Assembly (NCBI GenBank): GCA_033763135.1
Contig: JANRKY010000221.1
Span: 4,165 to 68,164 of the forward strand
Length of the DNA stretch: 64,000 nt
Source: DALYLB01 sp033763135
GTDB lineage: Bacteria; Acidobacteriota; Blastocatellia; RBC074
Reading direction: 5' to 3'
A model generated the notes under the pieces. It had not been told where the DNA came from, did no database searches, and saw only the letters and a list, made by a program, of their open reading frames with translations. A program made the translations under genes and the position numbers. Positions within the stretch are counted from its first letter, which is position 1. The number at the start of each line of letters is the position of its first letter. Of this stretch, positions 1 to 8,932 are shown in pieces.

Positions 1-929
1 GTGTAGATGTTGGAGAGGGTCGGAATCATATCCCTGGCGGTCGGAACCTTGCCCATCCCGTGCAGGATTCCCGCGCCCAGCAGATAGAAGGCGATGGTCG
101 CGATCGTGTAGATGATCATCGTCGCGATGATGTCCGTGTGCATTACGCGAATCCATCCGCGCGCGCGGTCGTGCCACTCGGGCGTTCCGTCGCGGCGGCC
201 GACGAATCGGGCATAGCCCTTCTCGACGCACCAGTAGGGATACATAAAGAGCTCGCTCGCGCCCACGCCCGTGATCCCGAAGACGGCCACGGCCGTCGAG
301 AATCCCTCGCCGGGCATCCGGAACTTGAAGCCCTCGATCATCTCGGTCCAGGAGAAATACTGCGGCATCCGCACGAGCAGCACCGCCGCCAGAAACGTCA
401 GCATCGTGAAGAGGCCGACCTTGACCATCGCCAGCCGCTCGACGCGGTCATAGCCGCCGCCGAGCAGCAGCGCCAGCGTGATCGCGGCGAAGAGCAGCAC
501 CCAGATCTTGATCGAGACGGCCGGAATCAGCAGGTTCATGACCGCCGCCACCCCGCCGTACATCGCACCGACCTGGAGCATGGTCATGATCGTCATCACC
601 GCCCAGGCCCAGACGACCCAGTTGACCTTTACGCGCGGGCCCGGCACGCGGTCAAAGCTCGCCAGTCCCGTCTCGCCGCTGGCGATGATGTACCGGGCCA
701 TCTCCGCCTGCACCACGGGCTTGATCAGACAGCTCAGAAGAATCACCCAGAGGGCCGTGTATCCGACCTCCGCGCCCAGCGTCGTCGTCGCGATCAGCTC
801 GCCCGAACCGACAATCGAGGCCGCCAGGATCATTCCCGGCCCAATCCGTTTCAGGGTTTCAAACAATGTTCGCGGAGGCGGCGAAACGTCCTCCGGCCGA
901 AGCTCATAGGGGTCTTGTTGTTGGCTCAT
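1..929 (-). CDS. Divergent Nramp-related membrane transporter (3' end outside window)
   Basis: The reverse strand is open from an ATG at 929 to the window edge, about 309 residues, so the C-terminus is missing. It reads as a polytopic inner-membrane protein. The first helix (GPGMILAASIVGSGELIATT) aligns with TM1 of Nramp metal/proton symporters, and the segment AVFGITGVGASELFMYPY fits TM6. The canonical metal-site motifs DPGN (TM1) and MPH (TM6) are absent, so it belongs to a divergent Nramp-like branch and Mn/Fe transport should not be assumed. Possible substrates are Mg2+ or a non-metal solute. The GntR gene lies 54 bases upstream on the same strand, so the pair is probably co-transcribed. 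No strong ribosome-binding site precedes the ATG. Confidence 0.75.
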   Translation of the reverse strand, partial: MSQQQDPYELRPEDVSPPPRTLFETLKRIGPGMILAASIVGSGELIATTTLGAEVGYTALWVILLSCLIKPVVQAEMARYIIASGETGLASFDRVPGPRVKVNWVVWAWAVMTIMTMLQVGAMYGGVAAVMNLLIPAVSIKIWVLLFAAITLALLLGGGYDRVERLAMVKVGLFTMLTFLAAVLLVRMPQYFSWTEMIEGFKFRMPGEGFSTAVAVFGITGVGASELFMYPYWCVEKGYARFVGRRDGTPEWHDRARGWIRVMHTDIIATMIIYTIATIAFYLLGAGILHGMGKVPTARDMIPTLSNIY

Positions 930-983
930 GAATTGGATGCGTTCATTGAAGATTGTGGGGGCCGCCCGGATTCCGGCCGGCGC

Positions 984-1766
984 TCAGGTCCGGGGGCGCC
1001 GTTTTGGAGGAGGCACGGTCTCTTCAACCGGCGCTTCCCCGTTTCTGTTCTCCTGATGCCAGGCGGTCAATGCGGCCCGCAGGTGGCCCGAGAGCGCGTC
1101 CTTGGCCCGTCTTGTGTCGTGCTTCTGCATGGCCGTGATGATCTTCTGATGCCAGTCGATCGCCTCGTCGAAGTCGCTCGCGTGCGCGATCGTCTCCCGG
1201 CGCATGGCAAAAAGCAGTTGCGCAATCGTATCCATCACGCCGCTCATCAGCCGGTTGTTCGCCGCCCGCGCCATCACCCGGTGAAACCGGACATCGTGCT
1301 TGAGAAAGGTCTCCGGATCGCCCTGCGCATTCCGCATCCCATCGAGCTCCGCCACAAGCGCGACGATATCCGCTTCCGTCGCGCGCTCCGCCGCGAGCTC
1401 CGCCAGCCCCGCCTCGATGATCCGCCGCGCCTCGAACAGCTCTTCGATGCTGGTGTTGTGGATCAGCGTCATAAAGTGCATCGGCTCGGTGAAGACCTCC
1501 GGAATCTCTTCCGCAATATAGGTCCCCGCCCCCGGCTTCGCGCGGATGATCCCCATCACCGAAAGCGCCTTGAGCGCCGTCCGCAGGCTCGGCCGGCTGA
1601 TGCTGAGCATGTCCGCCAGCTCCCGCTCCGGCGGCAACCGGCTCCCCGCCTTCAGTTCCCCGCGCTCCAGCAGATCCTTGATGCGTTGGACAACGAGTTC
1701 AGTGATCCCAGCCCTGTCGATCGGCTCCATCGGGGCGCCCAGGTGCTTCAGATTCCGACCTGCCAT
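984..1766 (-). CDS. GntR/FadR-family transcriptional regulator (FCD domain)
   Basis: This 260-residue cytoplasmic repressor-type regulator has an N-terminal winged helix at about residues 20-85 (LPPERELADMLSISRPSLRT) and an all-helical FCD ligand domain at about 100-235. The FCD Asp/His set that usually binds a metal or carboxylate ligand is visible in DVRFHRVMA, WHQKI and GHLRAA. The ATG at 1766 sits behind a strong AGGAGG. FCD members normally sense small organic acids and control adjacent catabolic or transport genes. Here the gene leads directly into the Nramp-like transporter, so control of that transporter and itself is the simplest inference. The effector cannot be read from sequence. 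Confidence 0.92.
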   Translation of the reverse strand: MAGRNLKHLGAPMEPIDRAGITELVVQRIKDLLERGELKAGSRLPPERELADMLSISRPSLRTALKALSVMGIIRAKPGAGTYIAEEIPEVFTEPMHFMTLIHNTSIEELFEARRIIEAGLAELAAERATEADIVALVAELDGMRNAQGDPETFLKHDVRFHRVMARAANNRLMSGVMDTIAQLLFAMRRETIAHASDFDEAIDWHQKIITAMQKHDTRRAKDALSGHLRAALTAWHQENRNGEAPVEETVPPPKRRPRT

Positions 1767-1821
1767 TCATTCCTCCTGTGTCAGTTGGGAGGCCATCGGT
1801 CTTGTTTTTCTTGTAAGGATA

Positions 1822-1838
1822 TCACGACAATTTCGTCA
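1822..1838. promoter_or_regulatory. Candidate operator upstream of the GntR gene
   Basis: An imperfect inverted repeat (TCACGA, 5-base spacer, TCGTCA; one mismatch) lies 56-72 bases upstream of the GntR start, in the only non-coding stretch before this two-gene unit. Position and size fit an autoregulatory site of a dimeric GntR protein. The sequence is not the standard TGGN(5)CCA FadR-type box, so the assignment is tentative. Confidence 0.35.
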
Positions 1839-1881
1839 TTTGGTTTGACCGAGCGAACTATAGAGAGGCCCCTGTGGGAAG

Positions 1882-2634
1882 TCAATTCGTCGATCTCGTG
1901 CAGGCCAACAATGTTTTGCGGCGGGCGGGCGGGAACTTTTCGATGGCGTAGCGGATCGTGGTGCGCGGAATGCGCGGACCGTGGGCGAGAAGAAAGGCTT
2001 CGAGGCGCGCGGGGTCGGTCTTGCCCGCATCGCGGAGCAGCCAGCCATTGGCCTTGTGAATCAGGTCTTCCGGATAATCGAAGAGCGCCTCGGCGATCTC
2101 GTAGACCTCGTCGAGATGCCGGCCTCGGCGGGCGTAATAGGTCAGCGGCACGGCGGAAGCGCGCCGCAGCCAGAGGCTGCGCCTGCGGGTCCAGCCGCGG
2201 AGCTTCGCGACGAGTTCGGGATGAATTCCGAGCAGCGGCCCGAGAACCGACATGCAGAGCCCGTCCGTGGTCGCCCAGTCGGCGCAGAGCCCTTCCTCCA
2301 GCCACCCCTCGATCGTCCGCGCCATCGTCCCGTCGAACTGCCGCTTGAAATCGGCGAGAACCAGAATGCCGACCGATTTGGCCTCCGCCTCGGGCTCGCG
2401 CAGCATCGCCTCGCAAAACGCCATGGCCTCATCGAGCCCCCACGCGCCGCGAACCCGCGCGGAGAGCCCCCTGGCGATCTTGCGCGCCGTCGGCGCATTG
2501 ACGCCGTAAAACCGCACCTTCTCGTCGGGCTTGAAATAGACCCGGGCCTGCGCCGCGATGCGCGGGTCCCCCGCGGCCTTCAATTCGCGCCGCGCCTCGG
2601 CCTGCAGTTGCGTGATCGATGTCGAACCGGGCAT
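1882..2634 (-). CDS. AlkD-like DNA alkylation repair protein
   Basis: This 250-residue soluble, mostly helical protein matches the AlkD/DNA alkylation repair family of HEAT-like repeat DNA glycosylases, which remove positively charged alkylated bases such as 3- and 7-alkylpurines. Family-like segments include KVRFYGVNAPTARKIAR near the N-terminus, the central LCADWATTDGLCMSVLGP and the C-terminal LIHKANGWLLRDAGK followed by RTTIRYAIEKFP. The start at 2634 gives the usual family length. It is transcribed toward the GntR gene with a 115-base gap and has no obvious functional link to it. Confidence 0.88.
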   Translation of the reverse strand: MPGSTSITQLQAEARRELKAAGDPRIAAQARVYFKPDEKVRFYGVNAPTARKIARGLSARVRGAWGLDEAMAFCEAMLREPEAEAKSVGILVLADFKRQFDGTMARTIEGWLEEGLCADWATTDGLCMSVLGPLLGIHPELVAKLRGWTRRRSLWLRRASAVPLTYYARRGRHLDEVYEIAEALFDYPEDLIHKANGWLLRDAGKTDPARLEAFLLAHGPRIPRTTIRYAIEKFPPARRKTLLACTRSTN

Positions 2635-2656
2635 CGCCCCTCGTCCCCTTCAAAGG

Positions 2657-2834
2657 GCGGCGGCGCGGGCTGCTACATCAGGCCCAAAACATTGGGACAG
2701 AAGAACTGAACCACGGGGAGCACGGGGAGCACGGGGCTTCGATGATATTTGATCCCCGTGTTCCCCGTGTCCCCCGTGGTTGATCTTTCCTGGCCGAATG
2801 TTTTCTGGCCCGAGTTAGCCCGCACCGCCGCGTT
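2657..2834. repeat. Long imperfect palindrome, CACGGGGAG family, copy 1
   Basis: The core is CCACGGGG-AGCACGGGG-AGCACGGGG, mirrored after a short loop as CCCCGTG-TTCCCCGTG-TCCCCCGTGG. Outside this, both arms carry a matching module (a GGCCCAAAACATTGGG type sequence on the left, its near complement CCGAATGTTTTCTGGCC on the right), and the symmetry extends about 20 bases further (GCGGGCT / AGCCCGC). The same architecture recurs near 48.3 and 55.4 kb. It lies between the starts and ends of two minus-strand genes (AlkD-like and ilvE) and could form one long hairpin in either strand. Confidence 0.85.
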
Positions 2835-2856
2835 TTTCCGCTCTTTTCGGCCCGCT

Positions 2857-3798
2857 TCAACCCGCGATGAAGGAGAGCCAGTCGCCGGGGGCCTCCTTCT
2901 CGCCGGAAGTGATCGCGAAGAAGTCGTTCTGGAGAGCGGCCGTGATCGGGCCGCGCTTGCCGCTGCCGATCTTGATGCGGTCGATGCTGCGAATCGGGGT
3001 GATCTCGGCCGCGGTGCCGGTAAAAAAGACTTCATCGGCGATATAGAGCGCGGCGCGGGGCATGACCTGCTCGACGACCTCGTAGCCGAGGTTGCGGGCG
3101 ATCTGCATGACCGAATTGCGCGTGATGCCCGGCAGCACGGCGGAGCTCAGCGGCGGCGTATAGAGCACGCTGTCGCGAACGACGAAGAGATTCTCGCCGC
3201 TCCCTTCGCTGACATTTCCTTCCGTGTCGAGCGCGATCCCCTCGACATAACCGTTGGTGATCGCCTCCATCTTGATCAACTGCGAATTCATGTAGTTGGC
3301 GGCCGATTTTGCCGTCGCCGGCAGCGTGTTGGGATGCATCCGCGCCCAGCTCGCAACGCAGACATCCACGCCCTCGTCAATCGCCTCCTGCCCGAGATAT
3401 TTGCCCCAGACCCAGCTCGCGATATAGGTCTCGACCGGGTTGCCGAGCGGATTGACGCCGAACGGGCCATAGCCGCGAAAGACGACCGGGCGCAGATAAC
3501 AGGACTTGAACTCATTGACGCGAACCACGTCGATGCAGGCCTGCACAAGTTCGTCCACCGTGAAACCGATCTCCGTCCGATAGATGTGGCACGAATTCCG
3601 AAGCCGCTCGATGTGCTCGCGCAATCGAAAGATCGCCGGCCCCTTCGGCGTCGCATAGCAGCGAATGCCTTCGAACAGCGACGATCCATAATGGACCACG
3701 TGCGACATGATGTGGATCTGCGCCGCGTCCCAGTCGATCATTTGGCCATTGTGCCAGATCTTCTTCGCGGTCTCGGTGGAGGTAGCGGGATGAGCCAT
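2857..3798 (-). CDS. ilvE: Branched-chain amino acid aminotransferase (class IV)
   Basis: This 313-residue PLP enzyme transfers the amino group between glutamate and the branched-chain keto acids in the last step of Val, Leu and Ile synthesis. Fold-type IV signatures are clear: the Schiff-base lysine context TAKSAANYMN and the signature GIALDTEGNVSEGSGENLF. The N-terminal HVVHYGSSLFEGIRCYAT is typical of IlvE, and the length is normal. The ATG at 3798 follows GAGGAG about 13 bases upstream; that ribosome-binding site lies inside the first copy of a short direct repeat. D-amino acid aminotransferases and 4-amino-4-deoxychorismate lyases are related, but the overall motif set favours IlvE. Confidence 0.95.
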   Translation of the reverse strand: MAHPATSTETAKKIWHNGQMIDWDAAQIHIMSHVVHYGSSLFEGIRCYATPKGPAIFRLREHIERLRNSCHIYRTEIGFTVDELVQACIDVVRVNEFKSCYLRPVVFRGYGPFGVNPLGNPVETYIASWVWGKYLGQEAIDEGVDVCVASWARMHPNTLPATAKSAANYMNSQLIKMEAITNGYVEGIALDTEGNVSEGSGENLFVVRDSVLYTPPLSSAVLPGITRNSVMQIARNLGYEVVEQVMPRAALYIADEVFFTGTAAEITPIRSIDRIKIGSGKRGPITAALQNDFFAITSGEKEAPGDWLSFIAG

Positions 3799-3802
3799 GA
3801 TT

Positions 3803-3954
3803 GAACGATACTCCTCGGGAAATCATCCACGAAGTCGCACAAAGAAACACGAAGGGGAGCCTCGTCTTCGTGTCTCTTCGTGTGTCTTCGTGGATGAGGT
3901 TTTCATTCTTTCCGGGCGTCGCCATGCGACATGAACGACTCCTCGGGAAATCGG
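3803..3954. repeat. CACGAAG-family palindrome bounded by a direct repeat
   Basis: Positions 3820-3905 form an imperfect palindrome built from CACGAAG-like units (AATCATCCACGAAG on the left, CTTCGTGGATGAGG on the right). It is flanked by two direct copies of a 20-22 base sequence at 3803-3824 and 3933-3952 (GAACGA, an optional TA, then CTCCTCGGGAAATC). The first copy carries the ilvE ribosome-binding site on the minus strand and the second repeats that site further upstream. The arrangement looks like an insertion that duplicated its target. The rest of the gap to 4122 shows nothing recognisable. Confidence 0.8.
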
Positions 3955-4122
3955 TTGAAGTTCCCGCCTTCAGGCGGTCGGCTCTCCGCAAATCGACGGA
4001 AGGCGGAACTCCGAACGAGCTTGATTGTTTCCGGATGACGCGACAAGGTCGATACGTCGAAAAACAGGCGCCAGCAAACAGGCAGCGGCCATCATAGATT
4101 CGGCGGTTGGAGAAAGGCAAGT

Positions 4123-4151
4123 TTGACACTCGTTCGGGCCATCAATAGAAT
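4123..4151 (+). promoter_or_regulatory. Sigma-70-type promoter of the Trm112/GT9/heptose kinase operon
   Basis: TTGACA (4123-4128), a 17-base spacer and TAGAAT (4146-4151) make a near-consensus housekeeping promoter. The predicted start is near 4158, giving a leader of about 38 bases before the first gene, which has a strong AAAGGAG site. Confidence 0.75.
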
Positions 4152-4195
4152 GCGGTCTCGTTCAATTTCCCACCATAAATAAAGGAGAAAAAGAT

Positions 4196-4381
4196 ATGGG
4201 GCTGAGCCCGGATTTTCTGGAAATTCTTCGTTGCCCGGCGTGCAAGGAACGGATCGAGGCAACGGCGGACGGCAGCGCGCTGAAATGCGTGGGGTGTCGG
4301 CGGGTCTATCCCGTCCGCGACGACATTCCGATTCTGATCGTGGAAGAGGCGACGATCGAGAAGGAGGAGGCAACCGCCTGA
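4196..4381 (+). CDS. Trm112-family small zinc-binding protein
   Basis: This 61-residue protein has the Trm112/UPF0434 layout: LEILRCPACKERIE with one CxxC, KCVGCRRVYPVRDDIPIL with the second CxxC, and the family signature YPVRDDIPIL. Trm112 proteins act as small activating partners of methyltransferases. Bacterial members are often near lipopolysaccharide (lpxK/kdsB) or tRNA genes. The start follows AAAGGAG with good spacing and the gene is first in a three-gene operon with a glycosyltransferase and heptose kinase. Its partner here is unknown. Confidence 0.88.
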   Translation: MGLSPDFLEILRCPACKERIEATADGSALKCVGCRRVYPVRDDIPILIVEEATIEKEEATA

Positions 4382-4428
4382 CGCCGCCGCCGCGAATTCG
4401 TCTGCCGTTCCTCCCAGGATGCCTCTCC

Positions 4429-5523
4429 ATGCCGGCGCCGCTTCTTCATCATCTTCCCGAACATTCGCGCGTGCTCTTCCTGCGGCTTCGCAATCTGGGC
4501 GAAGCCGTGCTGGATACCGCCAATCTGCGGGCGGTCCGCCAATTCCGGCCGGATCTGCGGATCACGACGCTGGTCGAGGCGATCTATACCGAGCTCTACG
4601 AAGCCGACCCCGAGATCGAGGCGCTCGCGCTCCCGCGCAAATCGAGCGACAAGCGAAGCTCCTTTGCCGCGCGGTGGAGGCTGGTCCGCGAAATCCGCCG
4701 CCGGAAGTTCGCCGCGGTCGTCAACCTTCACGGCGGACCGACCAGCGCACAGCTCGCCTTCGCCAGCGGCGCGCGCCATCGCGTCGGCGCCGCCCACTTC
4801 CGCAACGGCTACGCCTACAACATGCGCATCCCCCGCGTCGAGGATCTCACCGGCCGCAGCGAGATGCACACGGTCGAATATCAGTTCGAACAGTTCAAAT
4901 GGCTCGGGCTGCCCTTTGACGAGCCGCGCCCCACGGAGCTGCACGTCGCGACGGCGCGGCGCGAGGCTGCTCACAGGCAGCTGCGCGATGCGGGCGTCGA
5001 TCCGGCGCGGCCGTACGTCGTGCTCGCGCCGACGAACGAGTTCTACACCAAACGCTGGATGCCGGAGCGCTTCGCGGCGATCGCCGACCGCCTGATCGCG
5101 CGCGGCGATCAGATCGTCATGACGGGCGCGCCGACCGACGAACAGCGGGCGCAGATGGCCGCGGTGCAGGCCGCGACGCGCCATCCCCTCGCCGCGCTCA
5201 GCCGGCTCTCGATCGGCGAACTGGTCGCCGTCATCGCCGACGCCAGCCTCTTTCTCGGCAACGACAGCGGCCCGGCCCACATCGCCGCCGCCGTCAAAAC
5301 CCCGCTGGCCGTCCTCTTCGGCCCGGCCAGCTCGGTCCGCTGGCGCCCCTGGCGCGCGCCGGCCGAACTGGTGCAAAATCCTTTCGCCTGCAATCCCTGC
5401 GCGATGTACACTTGCGAGGCGTTCGATCAACCCGAATGCATCCGCTCCATCACCGTCGAGCAGGTGATCCAGGCGATCGACCGGCTCACTCCCAGATCCT
5501 CCAGTTCCGTCAGTTCCTTCTGA
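4429..5523 (+). CDS. Glycosyltransferase family 9 (heptosyltransferase-like)
   Basis: This 364-residue GT-B enzyme resembles ADP-heptose:LPS heptosyltransferases, which extend the lipopolysaccharide inner core on the cytoplasmic face of the inner membrane. The N-terminal RVLFLRLRNLGEAVLDTANL and the C-terminal nucleotide-sugar motif GNDSGPAHIAAAVKTPLAVL are diagnostic. A Cys-containing tail (FACNPCAMYTCEAFDQPEC) is seen in many family members. The ATG at 4429 has AGGA nine bases upstream; the frame is open further 5' but that region overlaps the Trm112-like gene in another frame. The heptose-7-phosphate kinase starts six bases downstream, supporting a heptose role. Confidence 0.9.
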   Translation: MPAPLLHHLPEHSRVLFLRLRNLGEAVLDTANLRAVRQFRPDLRITTLVEAIYTELYEADPEIEALALPRKSSDKRSSFAARWRLVREIRRRKFAAVVNLHGGPTSAQLAFASGARHRVGAAHFRNGYAYNMRIPRVEDLTGRSEMHTVEYQFEQFKWLGLPFDEPRPTELHVATARREAAHRQLRDAGVDPARPYVVLAPTNEFYTKRWMPERFAAIADRLIARGDQIVMTGAPTDEQRAQMAAVQAATRHPLAALSRLSIGELVAVIADASLFLGNDSGPAHIAAAVKTPLAVLFGPASSVRWRPWRAPAELVQNPFACNPCAMYTCEAFDQPECIRSITVEQVIQAIDRLTPRSSSSVSSF

Positions 5524-5528
5524 TCCTT

Positions 5529-6518
<990 letters not shown>

Positions 6519-7042
6519 ATAAAGCCTATCCACCCATAAACACGGTTTATTCGTCCCGGAATCGCGAATTCCCTTGGAGCAAGTCCATACATCACGAAAG
6601 TGTAAAAACGTACGCCTTTAATACAGATTGCGACCGAAAAAATGGACTGTCAACCCCCCAATGGAAAATTTTGAGCCTCTAACCTTTCGTCCTGTGAGGG
6701 GTTACCGGGCCATTCGAAATGGGGTACCGAAATCCAAAATTTCGGACGTATAATCTCTGAGTTCGAGCGAAGGTGCTTCTACTGACGCTTAGCAATCTCC
6801 AGACTTTCTTGACGATCGTTATTGGCCAGCAAGCAAGAACCGATAACGATGCAATACGAATGAAAAACGCAGGAAAATTTGAGTGTGTCCCGAATCAGGC
6901 CTGTCCGATGTGTGATGTCCTTACTGAAAAGAGGGCCGAAGCGAGGAAAGACAGGCGCTGATCCTTGTGTGTCCGATCCGCACCAGGGGCGGGCGTAAGT
7001 AGAAGTTGGGTGCCACTGTAAAACAAGGAGTCGTAGGATCGT
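6519..7042 (+). promoter_or_regulatory. Intergenic region with -10 box and long leader before the 3D-domain gene
   Basis: This 524-base gap is clearly more AT-rich than its surroundings. A perfect TATAAT lies at 6749-6754 without a good -35. If used, it gives a leader of about 280 bases before the start at 7043. The leader holds a hairpin near 6814-6851 (ATCGTTATTGG pairing with CCGATAACGAT) and a G-rich stretch (6990-7010) that can pair GCACC with GGTGC. No known riboswitch core could be matched by eye. No convincing gene was found in it. Confidence 0.4.
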
Positions 7043-7663
7043 ATGGAAACATACCTCAACAAAACCGTGGGAATTGCCTGTTTATCGGCATTGCTGCAAG
7101 TCGGAATCGTACAGGTGAACGCGCAGGGAGTGGGAGAAGAGCAATCATTCAAGGCGTCATCGAAATCATTCTCGATGACGGGCTCAATGATGGGGGATCT
7201 GGCGTTGTCCTCGGACAAGGGAAGCGATACGAAGGCGGAAGCGCCGAAGGAAGCGTCGCTTGCGTCGCCGAAGGTGAAGATCAAGAATCCGGTGATCGAG
7301 CCGCAGATTGCGCTGCGGGAGTCGCGGTTGAACGCAATGCCGTTCGAGACGCCGGATGGGCTGGGCAAACCGTTGAATTTTCGGGCGACGGCCTATTCGC
7401 TGCGGGGGCGCACGCGGAGCGGCGCGTATGTGCGGCGCGGCGTGATTGCGGCGGACCCGCGGGTGCTGCCGATCGGTTCGGTTGTTGAGGTGAAGGCCGG
7501 CAACTGGAGTGGGACCTACACGGTCCACGATACGGGCGGGAAGATCAAGGGAAACATCATCGACGTCTGGGTGCCTTCGACGAAGGAGGCGCGGACCTTT
7601 GGGCGTCGGAGCGTCAAGCTGCATGTGCTGCGGTTCGGACCGAAGGGCCGGCAGGCAAAGTAA
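7043..7663 (+). CDS. Secreted 3D-domain (RlpA/MltA-like) cell-wall protein
   Basis: This 206-residue protein starts with a signal peptide (TVGIACLSALLQVGIVQVNA, probable cleavage before QG). It continues with a low-complexity linker to about residue 110 and ends in a 3D (three-aspartate) double-psi beta-barrel domain. The Asp-bearing motifs GVIAADPRVLPIGS, TVHDTGG and GNIIDVW are intact. This fold occurs in lytic transglycosylases such as MltA and RlpA and in resuscitation-promoting-factor-like proteins, so the likely site of action is peptidoglycan in the periplasm. An AAGGAG lies 12 bases before the ATG. No substrate-binding domain is fused to it, so catalysis is plausible but unproven. Confidence 0.87.
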   Translation: METYLNKTVGIACLSALLQVGIVQVNAQGVGEEQSFKASSKSFSMTGSMMGDLALSSDKGSDTKAEAPKEASLASPKVKIKNPVIEPQIALRESRLNAMPFETPDGLGKPLNFRATAYSLRGRTRSGAYVRRGVIAADPRVLPIGSVVEVKAGNWSGTYTVHDTGGKIKGNIIDVWVPSTKEARTFGRRSVKLHVLRFGPKGRQAK

Positions 7664-7739
7664 CGCGCATCGAAGAATATTATTCATGGATCGCCGTCCG
7701 CTCTTGAACAAAGCGGGCGGCGATTTCTATTATCGGGGC

Positions 7740-8828
7740 ATGAATTCGGACACAGAGCAGATTTCGGGCGCGCCCGCGTCGCTGGTGGAGGTCACCCGCG
7801 GAGCGATGGTCGAATCGCGCCATCGCGGGACGGTGGTGGTGGTGAGCGCGGAGGGAGAGCGGGTGGCGAGTCTCGGGGATCCGGAGACGCGGACGTGGTA
7901 TCGCTCGGCGGCGAAGCCGTTTCAGACGATTCCGATCGTCACGAGCGGAGCGGCGGCCCATTTCGCGCTGACGCCGCGGGAGCTGGCGGTCATCACGGGT
8001 TCGCACAGCGGCGAGGAGATTCATCTGGACGCCGTTCGCGCGATCCTCGAAAAGATCGGCCTCGATGAGTTGGCGCTGCAGTGCGGCGCGCATACGCCCT
8101 TCGATGAGGCGGCGGCCAAGCGGCTGCGGGCGGAGGGTCGACCGGCGACGGCGCTGCACAACAACTGTTCGGGCAAGCACGCGGGGATGCTTGCCTTTGC
8201 GCGGCACATCGGGGCGCCGATCGAGACCTATCTCGATCCGGAGCATGCGATTCAGCGGCGAATCCGGGAGGCGCTCGCGCGCTTCGCCGCCGTGCCGCCG
8301 GAAGAGATCGCCATCGCCGTGGACGGATGCAGCGCCCCGGTCTTCGGCGTGAGCCTGACGGCCATGGCGCGAAGCTACGCGCAACTGGTCGGCGTTCGGC
8401 ATACCGACATCGAGGCGGATCCGGCAGCGGCGGCCGCGCAGGTGGTCGATGCGATGCTCGCATTCCCGGAGATGATCGGCGGGACGCGCCGGCGGCTCGA
8501 CACCGATCTGATGCGAATCGCCCGCGGCCGGATCATCGCCAAGGTCGGCGCCGAGGGCGTGCAGCTGCTCGGCGTGAAGCCCGATGCCCGCTACCCGCGC
8601 GGCCTGGGCATCGCGATCAAGATCGAGGACGGCGACATCCGCCGCGCGCGCGATCCGGTCGTGATCGAGACGCTTCGCCAGTTGGGCCTGCTCGACGACG
8701 ATCAGCTCGCCGCGCTCGCCGGATATGCAGGATCGGCCGTCTTCAATCACCGCAAACTGGAAGTCGGCGAGGTGCGGGCGCGGTTTACGCTCTGCGAGGC
8801 GGAGAAAAGCGACGCGGCGAGGGAGTGA
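7740..8828 (+). CDS. L-asparaginase II family protein
   Basis: This 362-residue protein matches the Asparaginase_II family (Rhizobium etli thermolabile-type, unrelated to the E. coli AnsA/AnsB fold), which hydrolyses asparagine to aspartate and ammonia in the cytoplasm. Family motifs are RSAAKPFQTIPIV, ITGSHSGEEIH, NNCSGKHAGMLA and the C-terminal RYPRGLGIAIKIEDGD. The start was set at ATG 7740, where homology begins; an in-frame ATG at 7686 would add 18 residues. The stop lies inside the start of a CGCGGCGA repeat element. Confidence 0.88.
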   Translation: MNSDTEQISGAPASLVEVTRGAMVESRHRGTVVVVSAEGERVASLGDPETRTWYRSAAKPFQTIPIVTSGAAAHFALTPRELAVITGSHSGEEIHLDAVRAILEKIGLDELALQCGAHTPFDEAAAKRLRAEGRPATALHNNCSGKHAGMLAFARHIGAPIETYLDPEHAIQRRIREALARFAAVPPEEIAIAVDGCSAPVFGVSLTAMARSYAQLVGVRHTDIEADPAAAAAQVVDAMLAFPEMIGGTRRRLDTDLMRIARGRIIAKVGAEGVQLLGVKPDARYPRGLGIAIKIEDGDIRRARDPVVIETLRQLGLLDDDQLAALAGYAGSAVFNHRKLEVGEVRARFTLCEAEKSDAARE

Positions 8829-8909
8829 CGCGGCGACGCGGCGAAGGACGTCCCATCTCGCCGCGTCGGCTTCCATCGCCGCGTCGATCAAACACCGCGT
8901 CGATCAAGG
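8805..8909. repeat. GACGCGGCGA-family mirrored short-unit repeat
   Basis: GACGCGGCGA units occur two to three times on the left (through 8845) and return as complementary units CTCGCCGCGTC, ATCGCCGCGTC and CACCGCGTCGATC on the right. The element begins inside the last codons of the asparaginase gene and fills the gap to the aminotransferase. The design is the same as the other mirrored short-unit elements here. Confidence 0.65.
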
Positions 8910-8932
8910 GCTCCAGGGATAATGGCAATGAT

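Noticed and set aside
6773..6961. Short 62-codon frame in the leader of the 3D-domain gene
   Set aside because: No ribosome-binding site, no recognisable motif and atypical composition; more likely non-coding leader.
7010..7026. GCCACTGTAA, which resembles the conserved GCCACTG of cobalamin riboswitches
   Set aside because: The B12 box and the rest of the core are missing and the downstream gene is not a cobalamin-related gene.
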